8,869 bases of DNA from Deltaproteobacteria bacterium (GCA_026388365.1 JAPLJW010000260.1:1-8869), one strand, 5' to 3'. Shown: positions 1-6,977, counted from the first letter of the stretch. A program made the numbers and translations. Notes: generated from the sequence alone by a model not told the origin.

Positions 1-1
1 C

Positions 2-871
2 ATTGACGAGGCGGACCGCATGTTCGACATGGGCTTTCTGCCGGACATCCGGAAGATCCTGAAACGGGTGCCGGCAAAGCGGCAGACGCTGCTCTTTTCC
101 GCCACCATGCCGGACGATATCCGGAAGCTTGCGAAGGAGATTCTGCATGACCCCGTCACCGTCCGGGTTGGCGAAGGGGTTCCCGTATCCACGGTTTCCC
201 ACGCCCTCTATCCGGTGGAGCCGCACCTCAAGACGGCCCTGCTGATGAAGCTTATCGAGCGGACGGACACGGAATCGGTGCTGGTCTTCGCGCGTACGAA
301 GCACCGGACAACGCGCGTGGCTGAGCAGATGCAACGGGCCGGTTTTCCGGTCGCGTCGCTGCAGGGCAACCTCTCGCAGAACCGGCGCCAGGATGCGCTC
401 AGCGGCTTTCGTGACGGCACGTATCAGATCCTGGTGGCCACCGACATCGCCGCCCGGGGGATCGATGTCTCCGGGATATCCCATGTGATCAACTACGACA
501 TGCCCGACACCGTCGATGCCTATACGCACCGGATCGGCCGCACGGGCCGCGCCGCAAAGACGGGGGATGCCTTCACCTTTGTGACGCCCCAGGACAGGGC
601 CTTTGTGGGGGACATCGAGTATGTTCTCGGGGAAAGAATCGAAAGGCGCACGCTGGCGGATTTTGATTACAGCGTGCCGGCGCCGGCGGGCAGAGGTGAC
701 GCCGACCGCCCAAGGTATTCCGAGCGACAGGGAAGATCGGCGCCCGTTTCGCGATATGCCCCGGCCAAAAGGGGAGGCGATTTCCGGCAGGGAGCGACGC
801 GACCTTCGGGACGCCGGAGCGGCGGAAGATCGCTGGAGGGATTCCCTCAGTTGCGGGGCTCATCCCGGTAG
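2..871 (+). CDS. rhlE: DEAD-box ATP-dependent RNA helicase, RhlE type (5' truncated by window edge)
   Basis: The reading frame is open from base 2 and ends at TAG 869-871, giving 289 residues of the C-terminal part. It begins inside motif II: the first residues read IDEADRMFDMGF, the Walker B DEAD box in the form typical of RhlE proteins. In order follow motif III (LLFSATMP), motif IV (VLVFARTKH), motif V (LVATDIAARGIDV) and motif VI (HRIGRTGRA), so the RecA2 domain is complete. The last 65 or so residues form a low-complexity tail rich in Arg, Gly and Ser, as in RhlE, where it is an RNA-binding extension. The family unwinds short RNA duplexes using ATP in ribosome assembly and mRNA turnover. 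The N-terminal Q motif and Walker A lie outside the window. It converges with the DUF1850-like gene on the other strand. RhlE is favoured over SrmB or DeaD from motif wording and tail only. Confidence 0.93.
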   Translation: MDEADRMFDMGFLPDIRKILKRVPAKRQTLLFSATMPDDIRKLAKEILHDPVTVRVGEGVPVSTVSHALYPVEPHLKTALLMKLIERTDTESVLVFARTKHRTTRVAEQMQRAGFPVASLQGNLSQNRRQDALSGFRDGTYQILVATDIAARGIDVSGISHVINYDMPDTVDAYTHRIGRTGRAAKTGDAFTFVTPQDRAFVGDIEYVLGERIERRTLADFDYSVPAPAGRGDADRPRYSERQGRSAPVSRYAPAKRGGDFRQGATRPSGRRSGGRSLEGFPQLRGSSR

Positions 872-894
872 CGTTTAAATTCCATCGATGCGAA

Positions 895-1018
895 TTATTA
901 CTCCGGCAATTAAACATATCAAATGTCATGCCGGACTTGATCCGGCATCCAGTTCTATTCTGGATTCCCGCTTTCGCGGGAATGAAGGCTTGGATATATA
1001 TTGTTGCCGGAGTGATAA
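895..1018. repeat. 124-bp intergenic element with 15-bp terminal inverted repeats and two internal hairpins
   Basis: The ends are near-perfect inverted repeats: 895-909 (TTATTACTCCGGCAA) and 1004-1018 (TTGCCGGAGTGATAA), one mismatch in 15. Inside are two perfect hairpins: 928-948 (8-bp arms, loop CTTGA) and 964-983 (ATTCCCGC, loop TTTC, GCGGGAAT). The second fits the pattern ATTCCC-N8-GGGAAT described for the neisserial dRS3 repeat. The element fills almost the whole gap between two convergent genes; its right end touches the stop codon at 1019. No T-tract follows either hairpin, so a classical intrinsic terminator is not shown, but a folded bidirectional transcript end is plausible. It looks like a dispersed REP/MITE-type repeat. 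Confidence 0.75.
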
Positions 1019-1525
1019 CTAAAACAGGATCTCGTAGAGTTTGGGCCTGGCCGTGGTGAGGATCACCCGGCCGCCGAAGCCCGCCGCCTTCTTCAAGGCG
1101 GCGGTTCTGTTTTTAACCCGGATGATTGGATCGCCGATCTCCCCGATGCGGTAAACGATCCGGGAAAAAGGGCGGGAGAGCCCCCGGGCGTCGAATGCTC
1201 CTCCCGTGTGGTAAAGATCGTCGATATCGCGAACGGAAACACGCGGTGGGGGCGGACCGTCCGGGTCGGAGAAGGTGACCTGATCCTGGATGATCAGGCC
1301 GCCCCGGGCGTAGAAGACCTCCGTGACGTGGAGACCGAACTGGGAATTCCGCCAGGTGAGGGTCACCGGTTCGCCGTCCGCCGCCATGACAGAGAGGATC
1401 TTCTCCACCGTGCCTTCTGCCGTCAGCTCGATCCGCGTGTAACCCGAAGGGGTGACCTGCGACAGAAGTCCAAGGCCCAGGAGCGATAGCGATATCAGGG
1501 TGATGATCGTTGAGGTGCGGCGCAT
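1019..1525 (-). CDS. Small exported DUF1850-like protein, third gene of the TRAP-TAXI operon
   Basis: A 168-residue protein starting at ATG 1525 and ending at TAG 1019-1021. Residues 1-22 have two Arg and then a hydrophobic stretch (IITLISLSLLGLGLL), a signal peptide or membrane anchor, so the rest should be outside the membrane. The body has the order seen in DUF1850 proteins: a beta-rich start, the segment LTWRNSQFGLHVTEVF (matching the usual 'HS..g.pV.E.f' stretch), a second strand ending GLIIQDQVTFSDPDG, and a C-terminal part with RPFSRIVYRIG. DUF1850 genes are often found beside TAXI-type TRAP transporters, which supports the call; the molecular role is unknown. The frame stays open upstream to 1807, but that part is the inserted repeat. 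ATG 1525 is chosen because the signal peptide starts there and GGAAG lies at a suitable distance upstream. The family call rests on pattern and context only. Confidence 0.6.
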   Translation of the reverse strand: MRRTSTIITLISLSLLGLGLLSQVTPSGYTRIELTAEGTVEKILSVMAADGEPVTLTWRNSQFGLHVTEVFYARGGLIIQDQVTFSDPDGPPPPRVSVRDIDDLYHTGGAFDARGLSRPFSRIVYRIGEIGDPIIRVKNRTAALKKAAGFGGRVILTTARPKLYEILF

Positions 1526-1538
1526 TTTCTGCTTCCAG

Positions 1539-1844
1539 CAGGCTGTTGAACGGGAGCGCATCCCGCAAGCCCCGCCTTGTAGGCGGGGATAAGGGGCGCA
1601 ATAAAAAACAGATGGTTTCCTTGCCGGGAAGCCCCGCCCTGTGGGCGGGCTTCCAATACGCCCATCTGCGTCGTTTCCCTCATCCTTCGTGATAGTGCCG
1701 CGTTCAGGGGACACGCTCCGGAACAAGACAAAACATGTCCTCGACGCCTCGCGGCTCAGGATTTCGGGGGCCTTGCATCTGGGCATCCCGTATCCTGTAC
1801 GGGACAAGCTTTTGAACAGCCTGCAAAAATAGACTTTTTCAACA
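1539..1844. mobile_element. MITE-like non-autonomous insertion, 306 bp, flanked by 9-bp direct repeats
   Basis: The segment is flanked by the 9-bp direct repeat TGCTTCCAG at 1530-1538 and 1845-1853, like a target-site duplication. Inverted repeats lie near its ends: CAGGCTGTT (1539-1547) against AACAGCCTG (1815-1823), and TGTTGAA (1544-1550) against TTCAACA (1838-1844). It contains GC-rich hairpins at 1570-1588 (CCCCGCC, 5-nt loop, GGCGGGG) and 1627-1654, and a small one at about 1788-1804 (CCCGTA/TACGGG). No transposase is encoded. The minus-strand frame through it is open and would fuse a non-homologous N-terminus of about 94 residues to the DUF1850-like protein, probably a by-product. The direct repeat includes the Shine-Dalgarno of the downstream gene, so the gene kept a binding site after insertion. 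The exact ends are uncertain, since two inverted-repeat pairings are possible. Confidence 0.6.
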
Positions 1845-1873
1845 TGCTTCCAGAAGGCCGTTCACCCTCAGCC

Positions 1874-1906
1874 GTAAGTTCCCCGCCCCGTGGGCGGGAA
1901 GCTTAC
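1874..1906. repeat. GC-rich hairpin downstream of the TAXI binding-protein gene
   Basis: Imperfect inverted repeat with 15-bp arms (two mismatches) around a 3-nt loop. It has the core CCCGCCC/GGGCGGG and GTAAG/CTTAC at the base. It begins 23 bp past the stop codon of the upstream operon gene and has no T-tract, so it more likely protects the transcript 3' end or attenuates than terminates. The core resembles the two hairpins inside the neighbouring 306-bp insertion. Confidence 0.55.
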
Positions 1907-1928
1907 GTGCCTGGATTTTAAGGACGGT

Positions 1929-2924
1929 CTATTTCAGCACGCCCTTTTCCTTGAAGAATTTCTCCGCACCGGGATGGAGGTAATTGAGCGCGTCCGCGGT
2001 GACCTGACCGACGGCCGTTGCCGGTGTCATTTGGGTGGCCCCCTTCCAGACCGCGGCGAGTTCCGCCTTGTTGTCGAATATCGCCTTGATGATCTGGTAG
2101 AGACGATCCGCCGGGAAGGTGTCCATCGCCTGCAGGACGGCCGTGATGCCGATCGTATCGATGTCTTTCTCCACGCCGGAGTAGGAACCTTTGGCAAAAA
2201 CCGTCTTGTGGAAAACGCCGGGATTGCCCTTCATGATTCGATCCGCCGTCTCTCCCCCTACCGGCAGCAGGACCATTTTCGTGCCAGGCGTGGAGGCCAT
2301 GTCGATGATGGCGCCGGTCGGCACGGCGCCGCTCCAGAAGAAGGCGTCGATCTTGCCGTCCTTCAGCGCCGCGACGGACTCACTGGCCCCCAGTTTTTCC
2401 TTCTTGATGTCCTTGTTCCAGTCGATGCCGAGCGCCTTAAAGACATAGTCGGCCTGCTCCTCCGTGCCGCTGTTCGGGGCGCCGACGGAGACGCGCTTCC
2501 CCTTAAGCTGCATGACGGTCGTGATGCCGGTGCCGCTCGTGGTCACGATATGGAGCGGCTGTTCGTAGAATCCCATCATCAGTCGGATTTTGTACTTGGC
2601 CGGGATGCCGGGCACCTTGCCGTCGTTCGCCCAGCCGACGTGGTAGTCGTAGGCGAATGCCAGCCCCGCCTTGCCGGCGCCCAGGAGTTTCATGTTGTCG
2701 ATCGCGGCCGTCGTCGCTTCGGAGGTCGCCTCGGTGTTGGGGACGTACTTGCCGATGACGCCCCCGATCGCGCCGCCCAGCGGATACCAGACGCCCCCGG
2801 TGCCGCCGGTGACGATGCTGAAGGAGAGCTTGGACTGCTGGGCGTTCGCTCCCGCCGCAATGAAGAGCGATGCGGCAAGGACGAGTACCAGGCACGCAAC
2901 TGTTTTGAATCCTCGAATGTTCAT
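1929..2924 (-). CDS. TAXI-family TRAP transporter substrate-binding protein
   Basis: A 331-residue periplasmic receptor. Residues 1-28 are a Sec signal peptide: Arg and Lys, then a hydrophobic core, ending ANA before QQ. The mature protein opens with the TAXI signature (FSIVTGGTGGVWYPLGGAIG, about residues 35-54), followed by the segment with TEATSEATTAAIDNMKLLGAG and AGLAFAYDYH that lines the binding cleft in this family. Later come a second-lobe segment (GKRVSVGAPNSGTEEQ) and a helical C-terminus ending LHPGAEKFFKEKGVLK, both usual for the family, as is the length. TAXI proteins capture a small solute (glutamate or other organic anions in studied cases) and deliver it to a TRAP permease. 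The start ATG 2924 has a near-perfect AGGAGGT (2930-2936) 5 nt upstream. It follows the fused permease by 115 bp, so the two form one transport system. The substrate cannot be read from the sequence. Confidence 0.95.
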   Translation of the reverse strand: MNIRGFKTVACLVLVLAASLFIAAGANAQQSKLSFSIVTGGTGGVWYPLGGAIGGVIGKYVPNTEATSEATTAAIDNMKLLGAGKAGLAFAYDYHVGWANDGKVPGIPAKYKIRLMMGFYEQPLHIVTTSGTGITTVMQLKGKRVSVGAPNSGTEEQADYVFKALGIDWNKDIKKEKLGASESVAALKDGKIDAFFWSGAVPTGAIIDMASTPGTKMVLLPVGGETADRIMKGNPGVFHKTVFAKGSYSGVEKDIDTIGITAVLQAMDTFPADRLYQIIKAIFDNKAELAAVWKGATQMTPATAVGQVTADALNYLHPGAEKFFKEKGVLK

Positions 2925-2997
2925 GACCCACCTCCTAATTGTGAAGTAACGATACCATGACCTAAGGACTTTATAAATCCAACCCCGTCCGCTGCGA

Positions 2998-3020
2998 AAG
3001 CCTTGAAACCGTCAGGGCTT
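2998..3020. repeat. Stem-loop between permease and binding-protein genes
   Basis: The sequence AAGCCTTGA, a 5-nt loop, TCAGGGCTT forms a 9-bp stem with one G-T pair or mismatch. It lies 20 bp downstream of the permease stop codon in the 115-bp gap before the binding-protein gene. No T-run follows on the coding strand, so it is not a convincing terminator. Intercistronic stem-loops like this can stabilise the mRNA segment for the binding protein, which is needed in excess over its permease; this role is inferred. Confidence 0.4.
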
Positions 3021-3039
3021 CATACCCTTAAATTTACGC

Positions 3040-4935
3040 TCAGACCGGGGCCTCGCTTTCCCAAGCGCCGCCGTGCGTCACCCGCAGATGGTGCAGGATC
3101 ATCAGAATGCCCGCCGCCAGCGGCGCCAATCCCGGAATGGACCAGCCGATGGGGGCGATCACCATCGCGATGGCCACGATAACCAGCAGCACCCGCTCGA
3201 CCATGGGGAGTTTCCCGCGCATGAATCCGATGATTCCCAGAGAGACGAAGAACAGGGAACAAAGGCTCGTTGCCGCCGCCAGCAGAAAGTCGGGCCAGTT
3301 TCCCCCCACGATCAGGAGGCTGTAACCGACCGTGGTGGTTGAAAAGTAGAACGGCACCAGGAAGGCGGGCAGGGAATACTTCCAGGCCTGCATCATCGAG
3401 CCGAAGGGGTTCCCGCCCGTGACGGCCGCGGCCGCGCAGGGGGAGAGGCCGACCGGCGGGGAGACCTCGGAAAGGACGGCAAAGTAGAAGGCCAGCAGGT
3501 GCGCCACGTGCATCGGGATGCCGAGTTTGACCAGGGCCGGCGCGACCATCACGACGGTCATGATATAGGTCGCGGTGATCGGCAGAGAGAGGCCGATCAG
3601 CATCGAGGCGATCAGGGCCAGGAACAGGGCTGCCAGCACCGACCCGCCGCTCACGGACATGATGATGGAGGAGACTTTGAGTCCCAGGCCCGTCAGCGTG
3701 AAGGTCCCGACGATCAGACCCGCGGCGGCCAGCAGCACGGCGACCGGCAGCATGTTCTTCGCCCCTTCGATCATCGCGATGATGATCTTTTTGGGGGTCA
3801 GCCATTCGTTCCGGTCCCGGCTCAGGAAGCTGGTCAGAATCGTTGCGGCGATGGCGCCCAGCGCCGCGTACTCGGGCGACTTGTTCCAGATGACCAGCAG
3901 GGCCACCAGAACGACGATCGACAGCAGGTGATACCCCTTGGTCATCATCACCGCCCGGACGGTCATCGCCTTGGTCTCCGGGGGGGCGAAGCGGTACCGG
4001 CGGGCCTCCAGTTCCACCATGAACAGCGTGCCGACGTAGTAGAGGATCGTGGGGACGGTCACCATGACCACGACGTCCCAGAAGGAGACGCCCATGAACT
4101 GCATGATCAGAAAGGCGGCGGCGCCCATCAGCGGCGGCGAGAGGACCGCGCCGATCCCGCCGGTCGCGATCAACCCGGCGGCCATGTTCGGCGTATAGCC
4201 GGCCTTCTGCAGGATCGGCCACATGATCGGCGTGACCGACATCGTGGTTGCAACCCCGCTTCCCTGCGGCCCGCCCAGCAGCGCCGAGGTGATGATCGCG
4301 CCCCGCCCGGCGCTCGCCGACTGCCGTCCCATCGTCGCCAGCGACAAATCCAGCCAGAAGCCGCCGGCGCCAGCCACGTCCATGAAGGTGCCGTAGACGA
4401 CGAAGAGCATCACGAACGAAGCGCTCACCGAGAGCGGCACCCCGAAGATCCCCTCCAGCGTCATGTACATGTGGCCCACAATCCGGTCGAGGTCATAGCT
4501 TTTGTGGGAGATGATGGCGGGGAAGTAATTCCCGAAATACATATAGAGTAGAAATCCCACGACGACCAGCGTGAAGGTGTTGTCCACGAGTCGCCGGGAT
4601 ATTTCCAGCAGAAGGATGATTGCGACGATGCCGAAGAAGAGATCCATCGGTTCCGGAAGCGTGGAGCGGCGGACGAACTGATCCATGTCGAGGAAAGTGT
4701 ACGCGATGGTGGCCACGCCCAGGATGGCCAGAAGCAGGTCAAGCCAGATCGTCCAGCGGCCCGCGTTCGGCCGCACCGGGTAAACCAGGAAAGCCAGTGC
4801 GAAAATGAAGGCCATGTGGACCATCCGGAAGGCATAGGTTTCCACCGGCATGATGGCGCCGTAAAGGGACCATCCGACGAAACCGACATACAGCGCGCCG
4901 ATGACCCAGGCCGCTTTCCCTTGCATTTTGCGCAT
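3040..4935 (-). CDS. TRAP transporter permease, fused 4TM/12TM type (TAXI system)
   Basis: A 631-residue integral membrane protein combining the small (4TM, DctQ-like) and large (12TM, DctM-like) TRAP subunits in one chain, the form that accompanies TAXI receptors. The first 130 residues hold four hydrophobic segments. The larger part carries family marks: GGPQGSGVATTMSVTPIMWPILQKAGY, then GGIGAVLSPPLMGAAAFLI with the repeated Gly/Pro motif of the transport domain. A second copy lies near residues 490-530 (LSEVSPPVGLSPCAAAAVTG). It uses an ion gradient, not ATP, to import the receptor-bound solute. ATG 4935 is preceded by AAGGAGG at good spacing; the in-frame ATG three codons later is less well placed. 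It is the first gene of the leftward operon, followed by the receptor and the DUF1850-like gene. The C-terminus ends normally. Confidence 0.95.
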   Translation of the reverse strand: MRKMQGKAAWVIGALYVGFVGWSLYGAIMPVETYAFRMVHMAFIFALAFLVYPVRPNAGRWTIWLDLLLAILGVATIAYTFLDMDQFVRRSTLPEPMDLFFGIVAIILLLEISRRLVDNTFTLVVVGFLLYMYFGNYFPAIISHKSYDLDRIVGHMYMTLEGIFGVPLSVSASFVMLFVVYGTFMDVAGAGGFWLDLSLATMGRQSASAGRGAIITSALLGGPQGSGVATTMSVTPIMWPILQKAGYTPNMAAGLIATGGIGAVLSPPLMGAAAFLIMQFMGVSFWDVVVMVTVPTILYYVGTLFMVELEARRYRFAPPETKAMTVRAVMMTKGYHLLSIVVLVALLVIWNKSPEYAALGAIAATILTSFLSRDRNEWLTPKKIIIAMIEGAKNMLPVAVLLAAAGLIVGTFTLTGLGLKVSSIIMSVSGGSVLAALFLALIASMLIGLSLPITATYIMTVVMVAPALVKLGIPMHVAHLLAFYFAVLSEVSPPVGLSPCAAAAVTGGNPFGSMMQAWKYSLPAFLVPFYFSTTTVGYSLLIVGGNWPDFLLAAATSLCSLFFVSLGIIGFMRGKLPMVERVLLVIVAIAMVIAPIGWSIPGLAPLAAGILMILHHLRVTHGGAWESEAPV

Positions 4936-5066
4936 ACCGTATAGCCTCCTTATTCGATTTTGTACGGTTTGCTCAAATTGGACGACTTCGTAAGCTTTTT
5001 TGCGGAGCCACCCCAGATGGAATACCGTGCCGATTTATTGCCGCAGGAGCTGCCTCAAGCGGCTGC

Positions 5067-5095
5067 ACTATAGGAGAAGGTTTGTTGTGTGTCAA
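5067..5095 (-). promoter_or_regulatory. Sigma-70 promoter of the TRAP-TAXI operon
   Basis: On the minus strand, TTGACA (5095-5090) is followed after exactly 17 nt by TATAGT (5072-5067), a near-consensus housekeeping promoter. Transcription should begin near 5060, leaving an untranslated leader of about 125 nt before ATG 4935. It lies in a relatively A/T-rich gap and points at the permease gene. Confidence 0.75.
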
Positions 5096-5122
5096 GAAAT
5101 ACAACCTTCAAGGAAATATTAT

Positions 5123-5136
5123 CACAACCTGTTGTG
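5123..5136. promoter_or_regulatory. Candidate operator palindrome upstream of the TRAP-TAXI promoter
   Basis: CACAAC-CT-GTTGTG is a perfect palindrome with 6-bp arms, 27 bp upstream of the -35 box and so roughly at -63 to -76 from the predicted start. The same half-site (CACAAC on the minus strand) recurs inside the promoter spacer at 5084-5089, and ACAACC appears at 5100-5105. Spaced copies of one half-site around a promoter suggest a regulator binding site. The protein is not identifiable here. Confidence 0.4.
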
Positions 5137-5154
5137 GCGGGGTGGGATTTGATT

Positions 5155-5171
5155 CCGGTCGCGCGGACCGG
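5155..5171. repeat. Short hairpin in the A/T-rich intergenic gap
   Basis: CCGGTC, a 5-nt loop (GCGCG), GACCGG forms a perfect 6-bp stem. It lies in the 360-bp gene-free stretch 4936-5295, which otherwise contains only the TRAP-TAXI promoter and the candidate operator. Between 5172 and 5295 nothing else convincing is visible. No T-tract follows on either strand. Confidence 0.3.
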
Positions 5172-5295
5172 GTAGCGAAAATAATCTCAAAAGATTTGCG
5201 GCGGCAATGACGATTCTGGTAATTATAGAAATTCCTGCGGGTTTTCAGGGGAAATTCGGGTAGACTCCGCCGGTACGCCCCGATTCAGTTTGGTG

Positions 5296-5557
5296 TTATG
5301 TTGTTATGTAAGCATCCCAAGAGTCGTCTGGATCGCCATAGACGGCATCGTCGGGAAAGGCGGGATGACGGGAGCCATTCGTGGCGTATTCGCGGGAAGG
5401 CGGTGCATGGGCCTTTGCGGGCGGTCTTGATCGGATGAGCCAGAGGTCGAGATGTTGCAGAATGTTTTTGATGTTCCCCCCGGTTAGGGACATGGGAACA
5501 CATGGCCGCGAGCCACTCCGGGGCGTCGAAGATCTTCCGGATGCCGGAATATGGCTT
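5296..5557 (-). pseudogene. IS91-family-like transposase remnant (internal deletion and frame change)
   Basis: Two pieces of one protein family lie in different frames on the minus strand. From about 5536 to 5474 the translation reads [21 protein letters not shown], which matches the IS91-type transposase stretch before the catalytic tyrosine segment (usually '...HIPNRGEQMVRYYGYYS'). At about 5474-5480 the coding sense shifts by one base and jumps to NIKNILQHLDLWLIRSRPPA, like the C-terminal '..ILkHLgLW...RPP' of the same proteins. It then runs through REYATNGSRHPAFPDD to YGDPDDSWDAYITT and a stop at 5296-5298. The catalytic Tyr region and whatever lies between are missing, as is all of the N-terminus, so it cannot be active. 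IS91 elements move by rolling-circle replication and can carry neighbouring DNA, which may explain the adjacent ABC fragment. The family is identified from remembered motifs only. Confidence 0.65.
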
Positions 5558-5586
5558 TTAACTTTTTCAGTTCCAGAGGAGGGGCT

Positions 5587-5936
5587 ACGCGGAACAACAA
5601 GACCCGGCTGTGCGCGGAGATCGGTTTCGTCTTCCAGCAGTTCAACCTCTACCCCCACATGACGGCCCTGCAGAACGTGACGCTTCCGCCCATGAAGGTG
5701 CGCAAGACCGCTAATAAAGAGGCCGAGGACCAGGGCCGGTGCGTACTGGAAATAGTCGGCCTGGGCGACAAGCTGCACCAGTTCCCCGCCCAGCTCTCCG
5801 GCGGCCAGCAGCAGCGGGTGGCCATCGCCCGCGGGCTTTGCATGCGGCCGAAGATCATGCTCTTCGACGAGCCCACCTCGGCGCTCGACCCGGAGATGAT
5901 CAACGAGGTGCTGGAGGTCATGCGCAACTCAGCTTA
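5587..5936 (+). pseudogene. Polar amino-acid ABC transporter ATPase fragment (GlnQ type), both ends lost
   Basis: The frame from about 5587 to 5936 encodes the middle of a GlnQ/HisP-type ATPase. The Q-loop segment is [21 protein letters not shown], then the family stretch [14 protein letters not shown], the ABC signature ([15 protein letters not shown]), Walker B (IMLFDEP) and the D-loop (SALDPE). Walker A and all sequence before it are absent; upstream residues are unrelated and no ribosome-binding site precedes ATG 5551. After EVLEVMRN similarity stops near 5930, before the H-loop (normally VTHEM), and the frame runs on as unrelated residues to 6039, antisense to the racemase. With no Walker A or switch histidine it cannot hydrolyse ATP. 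No ABC permease or receptor gene is nearby. It lies back to back with the transposase relic, as expected for a rearrangement scar. Confidence 0.88.
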
Positions 5937-6977
5937 TCAACTTCCAACCCGTGACTGCGCAGTCGTCCTCGTTGCTAAACTCTTGACATATTCTATCTGT
6001 ATGTATGGCGAGACCATCAGCCGGCAGAGCGCCGGATAGCCGAGTCGGAAAGAAACCCAGTCGCCGACGCTGGGGCAGGGGTCCATTCGCACCATGAGGT
6101 GGTCGCTGGAAGCATCCCGAACGTTCACGCCGGGTTTCATGGGAAAAAGAAACTGGGGATCGGTGTCGAGCTTTCCCAAAGCGAGAAGCACCTCGCCGGT
6201 TTGCCCCTGCTTCACTTCGATCACTTCCACCTGCAGGATAAACGTGTCGCGCTCAAACCCGTCGATGGTGATCGGGTTGAGGGAGAAGGAGAACCCGAGC
6301 AGAATCGCCGTTCCGATACGCAGGTGGTTGATTCCCGGGTTGGGATGCCCTTCCACCGCGAGCGTACGCAAGATGTTCGACGAGCCTCCGGACAGCACGG
6401 CCAGGGGCTTGCCCAGCTCCGTTTCAACCTGGTTCGCCAGGCGAACCAACGCCTGCAAGCCGGAAAGATGGAGTTCGCTGTCGCTCGCCAGGTGAAAATA
6501 GGCCCCGATCCCCTTAAGCTGAATTCCCGGAAGCGCTTGCAGCTTGCGGCAGGCCGCCGGGACCTTTTCCGGCGGCAGGCCTTCCCGGCCGGTGTGGAGG
6601 TCCACCATGAGAATCACGCCGTGGATCTTGCGTTGCATCCGCGCTTCGATCGAGAGGGCCTCCACGATGACCACATCGGAATTCAGGCTGGCGTCGGCCA
6701 GCTCCACGGTGCGGGCGACGTCGCTGGGACCAGGAGACCGCAACAGGGTGATGGGGGCCTGAATCCCGTCCGCCCGCAGGCGGGCAATATTGTCAAGGCG
6801 TGAATCGGCCAGGCTCTCGATGCCGCCGGCGAGCATGGCCTGGGCCACTGTAGCAATACCGGCTGCCCCCTTGGTCACCCCCATGACCTCGACTCCAAGC
6901 GCACGGCCGATCTCCAGCGCCCGGCGAGCATTGTGGGTGATTTTTTCAAGATCGATCCGCAGCCGGGGATTGGACAT
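5937..6977 (-). CDS. Alanine/ornithine racemase-family PLP enzyme, likely also translated from its own start
   Basis: 346 residues from ATG 6977 to TGA 5937-5939, in the same frame as the upstream permease. GGAGG repeats (6987-6995, minus strand) sit 9 nt upstream, the best ribosome-binding site for this protein and a strong sign of separate initiation. The chain has a fold-type III TIM barrel start: Lys36 in VMGVTKG is the expected PLP lysine. Next come [68 protein letters not shown] (phosphate-binding region) and [14 protein letters not shown], then the beta domain with [10 protein letters not shown] and [11 protein letters not shown]. This order fits the ornithine/alanine racemase family more than classic Alr. 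It would interconvert L- and D-amino acids in the cytoplasm; the substrate is unresolved. The last 14 or so residues look non-homologous and end at the scar junction. Confidence 0.85.
   Translation of the reverse strand: MSNPRLRIDLEKITHNARRALEIGRALGVEVMGVTKGAAGIATVAQAMLAGGIESLADSRLDNIARLRADGIQAPITLLRSPGPSDVARTVELADASLNSDVVIVEALSIEARMQRKIHGVILMVDLHTGREGLPPEKVPAACRKLQALPGIQLKGIGAYFHLASDSELHLSGLQALVRLANQVETELGKPLAVLSGGSSNILRTLAVEGHPNPGINHLRIGTAILLGFSFSLNPITIDGFERDTFILQVEVIEVKQGQTGEVLLALGKLDTDPQFLFPMKPGVNVRDASSDHLMVRMDPCPSVGDWVSFRLGYPALCRLMVSPYIQIEYVKSLATRTTAQSRVGS

Noticed and set aside
928..983. CRISPR-like repeat array
   Set aside because: Only two different hairpins are present, with no repeated unit at regular spacing and no cas genes.
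1526..1807. N-terminal extension of the DUF1850-like protein back to ATG 1807
   Set aside because: This part is encoded by the repeat-like insertion and would bury the signal peptide in the interior; ATG 1525 with its own binding site is better.
1890..2960. Long plus-strand open frame (356 codons) opposite the TAXI binding-protein gene
   Set aside because: It is antisense to a clear family gene. Its Arg/Gly/Asp/His-rich translation is typical of a G+C-rich shadow frame, and it has no ribosome-binding site.
3499..4551. Long plus-strand open frame (350 codons) opposite the TRAP permease gene
   Set aside because: Composition dominated by His, Arg, Asp and Gln, mirroring the permease codons. 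It is a shadow frame with no recognisable domain.
5222..5227. TATAAT on the minus strand as a second promoter for the TRAP-TAXI operon
   Set aside because: No acceptable -35 box lies at 16-18 nt; the pair at 5067-5095 is far better.
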